Below, one piece after another: positions 12,140 through 21,621 of a DNA stretch of 24,133 bases. The translations under genes were made by a program, and so were the position numbers. Origin of the DNA: Trachelipus rathkii. Taxonomy: Eukaryota > Arthropoda > Malacostraca > Isopoda > Trachelipodidae. Location: the NCBI GenBank assembly GCA_015478945.1, contig JABUQX010148161.1, forward strand, positions 1-24,133, given 5' to 3'. Numbering within the stretch: the stretch's first letter is position 1; each line of letters starts with the position of its first letter. The notes under the pieces were generated by a model, which saw only the letters and a list, made by a program, of their open reading frames with translations, had not been told where the DNA came from and did not search any database.

Positions 12140-12295
12140 GTATTGTTAAAACAAAGGAGTATTTTAGAAGCACGAGCAATTCGCCCATTAAACTATTAGC
12201 ATCCATGGATTACAAAGTTGGTGACTCAATAAAATACATTACAATTGCTTTCTTTCCTTGCAGAATTTATTCTTGCATTAGCTAAACCTTTATTT

Positions 12296-12711
<416 letters not shown>

Positions 12712-12903
12712 TGATATGAATATATATAAACTGGAAAATTATTTTTTAATACTGAAGTAGAGTTTTGTCACTTAGTGATACTTTTTCTATATATTGGCAA
12801 TTATTAATTTTCTTCTATTTATTTATTTATATATAACTTTTATGTAGTTTATCTAAGTATTATTTATTTAAAATTTTGTTATATTGTTCAGTATAGTCCA
12901 AGC

Positions 12904-12957
12904 CTTGATAATGGGTAGACGTTGGATTCACTCGAAACTAGTATCGATTAATAAACG
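12904..12957 (+). ncRNA. Hammerhead-like motif 3 (degenerate)
   Basis: The order of parts resembles the Penelope-type minimal hammerhead. CTTGATAA stands where CUGANGA is expected. A possible stem II follows, GGGT (12912-12915) with ACTC (12930-12933). Then comes GAAA (12934-12937), whose last A begins the 6-base palindrome ACTAGT, then A at the cleavage position, and AATAAA soon after. The palindromic stem III is the arrangement expected of dimeric hammerheads. Stem I is not convincing and two core bases deviate, so this is a fossil at best. Confidence 0.3.
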
Positions 12958-12993
12958 TTTAGATTTGCCTTGGTTATTTTAGTTACATTATAT

Positions 12994-13108
<115 letters not shown>

Positions 13109-13247
13109 AATAATATCTTTACAATATTAGAAGTAATAATCCGAGTACTGGTATTAATAATGTTATATATCATTCATATTTTTGAATACAAGAAGAAAAA
13201 TTAATTATCATTCTATATTAATTCTTTATAAAATTTAGATATATCCC

Positions 13248-13682
13248 CTAAAATACATTCAAAGTAGTTACAACCTTGTGTTTTTTTCTCCAAATAAATT
13301 GACATAGGTACGAATCCAGCATATGACGGTGTGTGCCACGATGCTTTTTATTTCTAAATTTCAACTGTTCCCATAAACTCTCGATCGTTTGAGTATGAGC
13401 ATGCGTGTGAGGGTCGACAAAATTTTTCGAATGGTTGACCGTTTTATGAATAAAATTAAACCCCTCTTTGGTCTTTTGGTGTCGCTGGGGTTCCTCCGAC
13501 CATCCCCTCCGGGGTATGAAACGTCCCCCCTCCGTTCCCCATCGGCTCGAGCCCCCTAAAAGGGGTAAATACTCCATTGTAACATCCATACCAATTAAAG
13601 CATGCAATTCTACATAATCCTCACAACCATGCATATCATTCAATGAATTAACACTATATCCAAGTTTATTTATATTCCCCAA
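13248..13682 (-). pseudogene. Merlin (IS1016/ISXO2-like) transposase, C-terminal part
   Basis: Residues about 74-136 of this 144-residue open frame (13275-13463) match the C-terminal half of the ISXO2-like DDE domain found in eukaryotic Merlin transposons. The sequence reads HKTVNHSKNFVDP, then HTHAHTQTIESLWEQLK with the third acidic catalytic residue E101, then RGTHRHMLDSYLCQF and a basic end. Residues 1-73 do not resemble the family, and residues 40-70 come from an unusually GC-rich stretch. The first two catalytic aspartates are therefore missing and the frame is a truncated relic. A minus-strand frame upstream (13923-14126) ends YERLHYIYKNHIVPRG, which loosely recalls the segment before the second aspartate and may be another piece of the same gene. 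Confidence 0.75.
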
Positions 13683-13922
13683 CTCATTTTTAAACCAGAT
13701 ATTTCAAACTTCATACCAAATGACTCATCAATGATCAAAGCAAATGGAAACTGGTTTCTACCACTCAAATCATTATCAAATGAGCTAAGAAAGTTTTTTC
13801 TTTTGATGAAACAACTATGAATGTTATAACTAACACTTTACAAAGTTTTGAAGTTCAATAGCTTAGAACTAACATAACTTGGTTCTGATCCAGAATATAA
13901 AAGATCTAGCAAACGGCATTGC

Positions 13923-14126
13923 TTACCCCCTTGGTACAATGTGATTTTTGTAAATGTAATGTAAGCGTTCATAAGTGTTTCTGTTCAAAGCGGCGATGAC
14001 AATACGGGGGAAATTTCCTCTACATAAAAGGGGTGGTTGTGCTACAGGAGTCGACGTTAGACGATGACCGCAAAAGTTAGACGCAACTGGTTCTGTGACA
14101 GAAAATTCTACCAAATCATCCTGCAA
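13923..14126 (-). pseudogene. Possible upstream piece of the Merlin relic
   Basis: This 67-codon frame lies upstream of the Merlin C-terminus on the same strand. Its end (PRIVIAALNRNTYERLHYI, then YKNHIVPRG) loosely fits the region where Merlin and IS1595-type transposases have a long helix followed by I-x-P-G before the second catalytic Asp. It ends in GGGGTAAGC, which is both a stop in frame and a plausible splice donor. The 240 bases between it and the next open piece carry no recognised domain. The assignment rests on position and weak similarity only. Confidence 0.25.
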
Positions 14127-14209
14127 CGCGGATTGATCACCACATGCAAAAGAAAAAAAATTGTATATAGATTTACAGTTAAAGGAAAATATTTTAACTC
14201 TTTAGTTTT

Positions 14210-14834
14210 ATGATTTCGAACGAAATAGAAATAATTGCTTTAGAGTCTTACACATCGGAGAATACACTCATCAAATACGGAAAAGTCGAAATGGATTTTG
14301 AAGGTTTAAAAATTTATGTTTTGAGTTCAATTATTCCTTTGGAACCAAATGCGAAGATGTTTGATATTGATTTAATCCTGAAAAACATGTTTGAGAAGAA
14401 TCTGGAATCTCGTCTCGAATCCGAAATGGATACTGACGTGGCATCATACGCTGACTCACTTGATAGGGAACACCAGAGAAAATAATAAATGATGAACTAA
14501 AATTGAAAGGAAAATATTTTTCCGAAATCTTCGTTTATGTTCCTGATTATTCGAGTGATGGTCCAGACTTGATTTTGTCCGTTGATGATGAATGTGATGA
14601 TAGGCTTTACATTCGACCTATTTTATCAATTATATTATCGATGATGATTTGGTAATAGGCTATTACGACTATAGAGTAAACTTTATAGAGCAACTTATTT
14701 GCTCCGAATGTCGTTATAAAGTCAAAGATGTGTATTTCCAAGTTAATGCTTTAAAAAGACAACACCCAGGAACAAGACGTCAAGTTCACGATTACAATCT
14801 TTTAGAATATGACTATAACAGACCGCGAAATTGA
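14210..14834 (+). pseudogene. Unknown gene relic in three frames
   Basis: Three adjoining coding-like stretches follow one another on the plus strand. Frame 2 (14210-14485) includes LKIYVLSSIIPLEPNAK and an acidic ESRLESEMDTD. Frame 1 (about 14467-14655) includes GKYFSEIFVYVPDYSSDGPD and LILSVDDECDD. Frame 3 (about 14604-14834) includes VIGYYDYRVNFIEQLICSEC, a KRQHPGTRR segment and LLEYDYNRPRN. Each takes over where the previous one fails, so one ancestral frame with two frameshifts (near 14470 and 14610) is the simplest reading. Amino-acid composition is ordinary, unlike the surrounding low-complexity DNA. I recognise no family; a transposon gene or a host gene fragment are both possible. 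Confidence 0.5.
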
Positions 14835-15152
14835 CAACATTTTTACTTTTATAATACTGAATGAATTCTTCAAAGGTATCATTGTTTGTCAAAATTTGCA
14901 AGAGATTTAAAAATATTAATTCACATTCTGGACGTCATTGTTATTGTCACTGACCAATAGACCAAGTCTTTACCAAGAAAGCATGAAAATCAACTACACT
15001 TCAAAATCGGGTAATTTTCATTTGTAAATTGTCATATCAAAGATGCATCAAAATCTAGAATTTTTAACAAATGTCTGTTACCTAAATGTTGATAATGATA
15101 ACCGGTGTTAGCTATTATAAATAAAAGAAAATTAATAAGTAGCTAGAAAAAA

Positions 15153-15176
15153 TTTTTTTTTTTTTTTTTTTTTTTT
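15153..15176. repeat. Poly(T) run of 24
   Basis: A pure T run. It could be the poly(A) tail of a minus-strand retroposed sequence, but no element could be identified next to it. Confidence 0.8.
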
Positions 15177-15454
15177 GCATTGAAATTTTAGTATTTTAGA
15201 ATTTTTAAAAAGTTTAAGAGCATATTATACTTAACTGCAGTTTTTATTTGCGATATTTATTTTATATATATAATTATTTTTTATAAACGTATTAATATTG
15301 TTTGGAAAAGAAAGTATTTTCTTTTTGTAAAATATAAAGTGTAGGAATATGAAGTCAGTATTAAAACAGATTTCGTTGAGTTACACCCACATCGTTACAC
15401 CCCTCCTTGAATAGGGCTCTGCCCGTGAGTGGTGGTGAAAACTGTAAAAAAAAA

Positions 15455-15601
15455 ATATATATTTATATATAAAAATATTACGAAGGTGTCGTCTACGTAT
15501 CGAATGTAATAGGTAGGATTGAATCGGGGGGTTTTCATAAAAAAGTGTTTTCTACCGATGACATGAAGAAATCTGCGAAGGTTGGTCCTAAATTTATGCA
15601 A
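15455..15601 (-). pseudogene. Penelope-like RT fragment, second copy
   Basis: One frame reads LGPTFADFFMSSVE (about 15565-15592 and onward), the RT motif B region. It then fails at a stop. A second frame continues with MKTPRFNPTYYIRYVDDTFV, the RT motif C with its YVDD (GTAGACGAC on the minus strand, 15489-15497). It runs off into AT-rich sequence soon after. The same motif B DNA occurs at 17499-17537, so this is a second copy of the same kind of element, in the same orientation. It lies downstream of the GIY-YIG and hammerhead segments, as expected of head-to-tail tandem Penelope copies. Confidence 0.75.
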
Positions 15602-15681
15602 ATATTATCATTAACTTTGCCATTATTGTAATTATTTTCATTAGTATTATTAATATCAATATTGTGCTGCTATAGATATTA

Positions 15682-15763
<82 letters not shown>
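15682..15763. repeat. (TTA)n microsatellite
   Basis: A trinucleotide array of roughly 27 units. The poly-Asn frame that covers it is an artefact. It sits beside the hammerhead unit, and a shorter, impure ATT/ATC run has the same place next to the second unit (16182-16220). Confidence 0.95.
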
Positions 15764-15764
<1 letters not shown>

Positions 15765-15798
15765 TAGAAATTCTAAATCGGCTTTTGTTTTAATATGC

Positions 15799-15849
15799 TT
15801 TACTTTTAGCTTCCAATTCACGAAATATTTTCTTCTAATTTTCATTTAA
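15799..15849. repeat. Inverted repeat, left arm
   Basis: This pairs with 16131-16180 in inverted orientation. About 50 bases match with one indel and one substitution (left arm TTTACTTTTAGCTTCC and onward). The pair encloses the hammerhead motif at 15880-15949. Confidence 0.85.
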
Positions 15850-15879
15850 TTTCCTAGGAAAGTATGAGGCATATTTATA

Positions 15880-15949
15880 TTTATTAGTTCCTGACCGGTT
15901 TCGTCCGTAAACCTCTGAAAGACATCTTCAGAGTTTCCATTCTAACAAA
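15880..15949 (-). ncRNA. Hammerhead ribozyme-like motif 1
   Basis: Read on the minus strand, an 8 bp outer stem I is formed by TTTGTTAG (15942-15949) with CTAATAAA (15880-15887), with one G-U pair. An internal loop and an inner CT/AG pair follow. The core CTGAAGA (15925-15931) fits CUGANGA exactly. Stem II can form between GTCT and GGAC with one bulged T. The second core part GAAA is at 15899-15902, and its last A starts the self-complementary ACCGGT. A C follows at the cleavage position, so the site is GUC (15893-15895). A minimal palindromic stem III is typical of dimeric hammerheads in Penelope-like elements. Such motifs process element RNA. Activity is inferred, not shown. Confidence 0.6.
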
Positions 15950-16130
15950 TGAATGAATTATTTTACACAAAATTTAAGACTATAAATTATTAAATTATTA
16001 AAATTGCAGAGATTTAATCTGAGACCATATACATTAAACTTTATGTTACTGTCTGGTTTTATAGATACTTTGCATTAAGCTTCACAATAGCTTTTGATTT
16101 TTTGTCAATAAAGAAAAATTTTAAATGACT

Positions 16131-16180
16131 TTAAATGGAAATTAGAAGAAAATATTTCGTGAATTGAAGCTAAAAGTAAA
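16131..16180. repeat. Inverted repeat, right arm
   Basis: This is the partner of 15799-15849. The two arms are about 280 bases apart and enclose hammerhead-like motif 1. Confidence 0.85.
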
Positions 16181-16356
16181 ACTATTATTATTATCATCGT
16201 CATCATCATAATTATTATTTTATAAACAGTAAATCAGCATTTGTCTTGATATAATATTTGAACGATTTTTCCATTTTTTCAAAACCTTCCGAACATTTTC
16301 GTTAATTTTCTTTTGGACAATTCTTGAATAAAGCAAAATAATTGCCCCCTGAAAAG

Positions 16357-16397
16357 ATCCAAGCTTTCGTTCAATCAGGTTGGACATTTCCAAGGAT
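16357..16397 (-). ncRNA. Hammerhead-like motif 2 (fossil)
   Basis: On the minus strand stem I is AUCC/GGAU. The core reads TTGGAAA where CTGANGA is expected, and all three differences are transitions. A weakened GUCC/GAAC stem II follows, then GAAA (16365-16368), whose last A begins AGCT, then U at the cleavage position. Flanking sequence supports common descent with motif 1. TAAATCAGCATTTGTCTTGA near 16231 matches TAAATCGGCTTTTGTTTTAA near 15774, each about 120 bases from its motif, so the unit repeats with a period of about 460 bases. Confidence 0.4.
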
Positions 16398-16547
16398 ATG
16401 ACTTTATTTTAAGAACGAAGCCAAAATTAAATTCAAAATAATAAAATTATTACAAATATAAAAAGCAAGTTTGAAACTAAAATTTAAATTATACGAAAAA
16501 TAAATGTGGAGTTTATAATTAAGATTGTTTTTTTTTCTTTCTTTCTT

Positions 16548-16850
16548 CTAAGTAAAAATGTTAAAGTAATCGGATATTTCGTTATATTTTATACTAATGT
16601 CCGGTCTATGTTTTCTTATAAGAAAGGACTCCGCCAGCATAAGATCTGAAAATTCCCTCTTTTTATTCAAAATTTTCAAATAATTTACTATTTCATTGTA
16701 CAATTTTTGATGTTCTACCTGTATATGGTGTTGTACCTTACTTAGTTTGTACCTATGCTGAAACTAACTCTGTCGTAGTGTATTCGTCGTATAACCAATG
16801 TAAGTTGCCTTACATTCACTCTCATTGCGATAGAAACGGTACACGACGTT
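16548..16850 (-). pseudogene. GIY-YIG endonuclease domain of a Penelope-like element
   Basis: A 101-codon frame with a single in-frame TAG (16764-16766). The N-terminal part reads NVVYRFYRNESECKATYIGY then TTNTLR, matching the VVY...C...TYIGYT form of the GIY-YIG domain that Penelope-like elements carry after their reverse transcriptase. After the stop the same frame continues through a basic region to LMLAESFLIRKHRPDIS, where E is the conserved metal-binding glutamate and KHRP is the usual end of the domain. The frame closes with a TAG at 16548. The domain nicks target DNA for integration. The stop codon, and the broken RT before it, indicate a dead copy. Confidence 0.85.
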
Positions 16851-17220
16851 GGTACATCATGAACACTAAAGCAAGAAGATAATTTTGTTGGCTGATAATA
16901 GCTTGTAATAATGATCGTTTCATTCTTTTTCCCTTTAACATGTTTCTTTAAAATAATTTTCTACTTTGACTCTTCATTTATTGAACCAACCCCAAACACT
17001 TCGCTCATGTAATAGAATATCAAGTTATAATTATCTTGTTTGTCTTTAGGGTCGGCCAATATATATAATGTGTTTTTTCAGCGTTTTTTTTGTATTAAAT
17101 ATTGAGGAAAACCATTATTAATTAGTAACTTAACATATTCTTTTTATTCCTTTATCAAAAAGCTCCCAATTAGATGTTATTTTGTGGGGTCTGTGTACAA
17201 GTGTTTTCATTATAGATATT
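16851..17220 (-). pseudogene. Penelope-like connector between RT and endonuclease
   Basis: Broken coding pieces on the minus strand link the RT to the GIY-YIG domain in the expected order. One piece reads KTLVHRPHKI and NWELFDK in changing frames. Another reads LLINNGFPQYLIQKK, the LLxNNxFP-like motif usual after the RT thumb in these elements. A third reads FYYMSEVFGVGSINEESK. Several stops and frameshifts are present. Confidence 0.6.
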
Positions 17221-17650
17221 TTATAGGCCAAAGGTGTGTATGAATTTAACGTAAGTATCTCTTTCAGTTGTGCCATCGTTGGTTATTTTCATTTTCATAT
17301 CTAAAAAATTAAATTTATTGTTTGTGCATTCTTCATGTGTAAATTTTAATTTGCTGTTGGTCTGAAAGTTTATGGATAAAATTTTGAACTCTGTTATAAT
17401 ATTTAAAAACGACACATGTGTCATCAACGGATCTCAGGTAAAGTAAGTGTTAAATATGTTATTTTCTTTGAGAATTTTGTTCTTCATTTCTGATCATAGA
17501 AGTCTGCGAATGTTGGTCCTAGGGGCGATTCCATTGAGACTCATTTTTCATTTTTTTTTTTAATCCAAAGTTTGTTTTTATATTCAAAAGGCGTTTTTGT
17601 GGTGGAAGTTATGAGCTGTTTTCAAATATTTTTTATCTAGGTATGGAGGC
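17221..17650 (-). pseudogene. Penelope-like reverse transcriptase, C-terminal half
   Basis: In the minus direction the remains read FEYKNKLWIKKK, then ESPLGPTFADFY (17499-17537, RT motif B), then SVDDTCVVF (VDD at 17420-17428, catalytic motif C). After these come SKLKFTHEECTNNKFNFLDM and a KITNDG segment, corresponding to the IxFTxE-x-n-LPFLD motif after the catalytic core. Frames change between the pieces and stops occur. The N-terminal half is missing: similarity ends at the (TTA)n array 17651-17752. Order and orientation with the downstream GIY-YIG domain identify the element class. Confidence 0.8.
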
Positions 17651-17754
<104 letters not shown>

Positions 17755-17759
17755 AATAA

Positions 17760-18220
<461 letters not shown>

Positions 18221-18559
18221 TAGTAAAAGGAAAAGGCCAACATTTTTTCCACCAGAGTTGAGGAAAAATTCATTACCAAATGTTAATGTCCCAATACACT
18301 GTGCTTGAAAGTGTGAAAATAGGAAAAGGAAGTGTGTTCCAAAATTTTCCTTAGTGGACTACATGTAACAATAAGATAACGTTTGTTATTGCCCTTTTCT
18401 ATTCGTCCACAATCTTCTTTAATATTTAGATTCGCGCCATTTTCGTAACTACCATTTAAGACCTCTTTTTATATTATAGCATCTTATTTGCTTTTAAAAG
18501 GCGTTTTCCCAATATTAACTAAAATATCAGACTTTTAAGCCAGCCTATTTCAGTTCAAC

Positions 18560-18769
18560 ATGGCAGTTGTGTTAACAAAATATTCTACCGTTACAGGATC
18601 ATATTATTATGTTGTAAAAAAATTGTTAGCTGCCAAAGCGGAATAAAGCCAAAGGAGAAGAACACCAAGAACGTGTAAGAGACTGGTGCAAGAATTTCCT
18701 AACGAGCTTAATTTTGTTGATGATAAACAAGGTAGACTACCGGTATTTTTTAATTTGTTAAAAGGTAGA
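18560..18769 (+). pseudogene. Short open frame with one in-frame stop
   Basis: The frame starts at ATG 18560 in a fair Kozak context (CAACATGG) and reads MAVVLTKYSTVTGSYYYV and onward to a TAA at 18644. The same frame then reopens with SQRRRTPRTCKRLVQEF, then NELNFVDDKQGRLPV, up to about 18769. Charged, non-repetitive composition on both sides of the stop suggests a former coding exon. CAAG|GTAGAC near 18730 could be a splice donor. No family is recognised, and the 300 bases upstream show only ordinary AT-rich sequence. Confidence 0.3.
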
Positions 18770-19826
18770 ATTTATAAATATTGAAAATTAAAAATTATAG
18801 TTGGCAGATAAACATAAAGATACGTATATCAGGAACAAATTTTGTTTTCTAAACATTTAATCCTATCAGAAGGTATCCATGAATGTAAACGTTTCATGAG
18901 GACGTAATTTTCGGGCGATTTTTTTCTTGTGCTCGAATCAATATGGAAGCTATTTTTAGCTCTAAATTTTTTAAAAATTAAAAATTTAATAAGTAGATGA
19001 ATATAAAATTGCTTTAGTTTGTTGATTTTCGTGGAACCCTCGGGTGTAACACATCATCTGACATATATAAAATAATTTACTATTGGATGTAAACCAGCAT
19101 CAGATTATATACATAAACAATATAAATATGTTAGGCTATCAAAGTTAATGGATCATTAATTAATTTAATCAAAATTTAGTATAAAAACCATACGTATAAA
19201 AATAAGATTGAATATGCGGCCAAAAATATTTAAAATTCTTTCGGGCACCATTAAAAATATTGGAACCAATGAAAATACGAATAATTGTTAACCATTTTGT
19301 TTTTAGTTCAAACTCATTGATCAGAAATCGATTAAATAATAACCTAACAATTTGTGTAAAATACAATAATTAATGTATAAATATAATGTTTATTTATATC
19401 ACGTGATTATAACATTTTTGCCTCAAAAGTAAAGATAGAAAATTTTGGCTGTAAATCATCCTACAGCTAGCTTAAATATAGCTAAATAAGGATTTAAAAA
19501 AAAATTTTTTATGGGTTACTTTACTTGAAAAAAATCAAGATCTTTCCCGTGGAGCTCACCCTTTACAACCTCATAATTTTATGCGGGAAAAAATATATTG
19601 AAATAGAGCACCATTTTCACTTGTCTACAAAGTTTATACGTGTATAGTTAATACGCTTAATTCTCATAAATTATTTTCGTTGTATGAGCGTTGAATGAGA
19701 ATATTTTTGTAATACTACCATTATGATTGACATCGCGCTCCACGCTATGACGTCAGCCGTAATTTTGAGAAATTATTAATTCATAATTTTAATCGTTTTA
19801 ATTCTTAACTGCATTTCAGAACCATC
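18770..19826. other. Unique sequence, no gene seen
   Basis: Neither strand gives a convincing coding signal. A perfect CRE-type palindrome TGACGTCA lies at 19748-19755 in a locally GC-richer patch. One such octamer in 24 kb is not evidence of a promoter by itself. Confidence 0.4.
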
Positions 19827-19903
19827 CTAGTTCAGGTTATAAGATTTGTTACGTATACACAGATTTACTGTGTATACTTAACAAAACATATAACCTGAAC
19901 TAG
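19827..19903. repeat. 77 bp near-perfect hairpin
   Basis: Two 36-base arms, the left beginning CTAGTTCAGGTTAT and the right ending ATAACCTGAACTAG, pair with about three mismatches around a 5-base ATTTA loop. The size and shape fit a tiny foldback or MITE, or a small-RNA precursor-like stem-loop. No second copy is visible in this window. Confidence 0.85.
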
Positions 19904-20372
19904 TAGAGTCCTAAAATGAGACATAACCTAAATGGATCTTCGATGCCGTAAACCTAGATGGAGTTCTGGAAACCATGGCTATGCTATTTCTTTTAGTCTT
20001 CCCTTGGGCTTATTTTATAAATTACGATAAAAAGAAATTCCGGTCAGATTTTGTATAGAAAAGTCTATGGGATTTTTTTTTAACATTGAAACGCTGTAAC
20101 CTTTTTTTCCTTCACACTTCAGCATTGTTTTTGTTTTTCTTCATTACTATTTTTTAGTCTGCTGCGATTTTATAAAAATCTAAGCAATGTAATGTAAACA
20201 ATTGCCTTACCTTATTGAAAACGATTACCGAAATCTATAAACATTAGTAATGTTAATAAATTTTTAAACCCACTTTTCAAATTATTATTATTTCTTTCAT
20301 GTTCATGAAACAATGTTCTCTATAATGAATTGGAAAATTAGAATATTTTAAAATGGTTTTATGTTGAATAAC
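19904..20372. other. AT-rich sequence, nothing recognised
   Basis: No coding or structural feature could be supported between the hairpin and the coding-like fragment on the minus strand. Confidence 0.5.
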
Positions 20373-20540
20373 TTAAAGATTATCTTTGGTATTTAATCTT
20401 GTTGGATTTAATCCCACATCTTTTGCAACTTTTCTCGCCTTTGCTTCCATTATTTTTAAATCGATGTCATTTGCGCATTCACTGTAGGCAGCTAAAATTT
20501 TTTCGCCACTTACAATTGCATCACGTTTTCCTTTACGCCA
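20373..20540 (-). pseudogene. Coding-like fragment, possibly transposase DNA-binding region
   Basis: The minus strand is open from about 20540 to a TAA at 20373. It reads WRKGKRDAIVSGEKILAAY, then SECANDIDLKIMEAKARKVA, then KDVGLNPTRLN. The composition (basic start, helical E/K/A-rich middle) is coding-like and unlike the surrounding DNA. The VSG...KA...A..LG pattern loosely recalls the CENP-B-type helix-turn-helix of pogo/Tigger transposases, but the diagnostic end is missing. Related DNA occurs in copies A (about 2341-2410, where LK-TMEAKEK can be read) and B (about 8505-8565). The sequence is therefore repeated in this genome, which supports a transposon origin. Confidence 0.35.
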
Positions 20541-20712
20541 TTAAAGGATTGTTATTTTAGGTTAAAAAATTTTTTTTTTCATCTATTGCATATAAACGGT
20601 TCAATAAGGGTCTGTGGGCTAAGCCTTTTAAAACAACGTCTTTTTTTCATCATTAAATTGCAATAATATTGCACCACCACAGCATGCCAAAAGCATTCCT
20701 AGGATTTGCCTC

Positions 20713-20857
<145 letters not shown>

Positions 20858-20965
20858 CTGATAATGATTAAAATTGTTTTAATAAAGTTGGAAAATTCAA
20901 AATCGATTAAAATTTTTAAATGAAAACTGAAATACAATTATGAAAATGTTAAAGTTCAAATCTTT

Positions 20966-21031
20966 CGCGTCACCCCTGAGGGGAAGCTGCGTCACCCAAA
21001 GGTGACGCGTCACACAGTTTGAGAACCACTG
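20966..21031 (-). mobile_element. hAT-type transposon terminus
   Basis: Read on the minus strand from 21031, the sequence starts CAGTGGTTCTCAAACTG, the form typical of many animal hAT termini. It continues into GC-rich subterminal sequence with repeated GTGACGC, as such elements often do. Only this end is recognised. The 8 bases beyond it (CTTTACGG, 21032-21039) would be one target-site copy. CTTTACGC occurs at 20531-20538 but is not followed by a matching terminus, so I do not define a full element. Confidence 0.6.
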
Positions 21032-21151
21032 CTTTACGGCATTGAAATGCAACAGATGCACCGATTCTTGGTATATTTCAAATTAGAAACTTTGTAAATG
21101 TATTAAAATTCAGTATAATTATTAAATAATTAAATTTTTAATAACTACAAA

Positions 21152-21156
<5 letters not shown>

Positions 21157-21229
<73 letters not shown>

Positions 21230-21231
21230 AG

Positions 21232-21273
<42 letters not shown>
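21157..21273. repeat. (TA)n microsatellite, interrupted
   Basis: TA runs broken by TTTA and by TTATTAG, and followed by a T-rich stretch. Confidence 0.95.
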
Positions 21274-21277
<4 letters not shown>

Positions 21278-21340
21278 TATTATTTTTTTTTGAAAGTCAA
21301 AAATAAAGAAAGCTTAAATTATCTTTATGTATAAATGTGT

Positions 21341-21427
21341 CAGATTTTGATTTTTTTTGTAAAATTTTTTTTAGAAAAAAATCAATTTTTGATTTTTTTG
21401 ATTTTATTGATTTTTTTGATTTTTTCA
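21341..21427. repeat. T-rich GATTTTTT low-complexity stretch
   Basis: Repeated TTGATTTTTT-like units are imperfectly tandem and end shortly before the next TA array. The Phe/Asp-rich frame across it is a by-product. Confidence 0.75.
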
Positions 21428-21445
21428 GATTCGTGACGTTACGCG

Positions 21446-21601
<156 letters not shown>

Positions 21602-21621
21602 AGTAGAAAGAAGACGTATAG

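Noticed and set aside
15594..15845. Poly-Asn reading frame
   Set aside because: It is a translation of the (TTA)n array. No coding context lies on either side.
19169..19366. 65-codon minus-strand frame
   Set aside because: AT-rich, Phe/Tyr/Asn-heavy composition, no motif and no related copy. It is consistent with a chance open frame.
19748..19755. CRE-type promoter element TGACGTCA
   Set aside because: A single octamer with no nearby first exon or promoter pattern does not support a promoter call.
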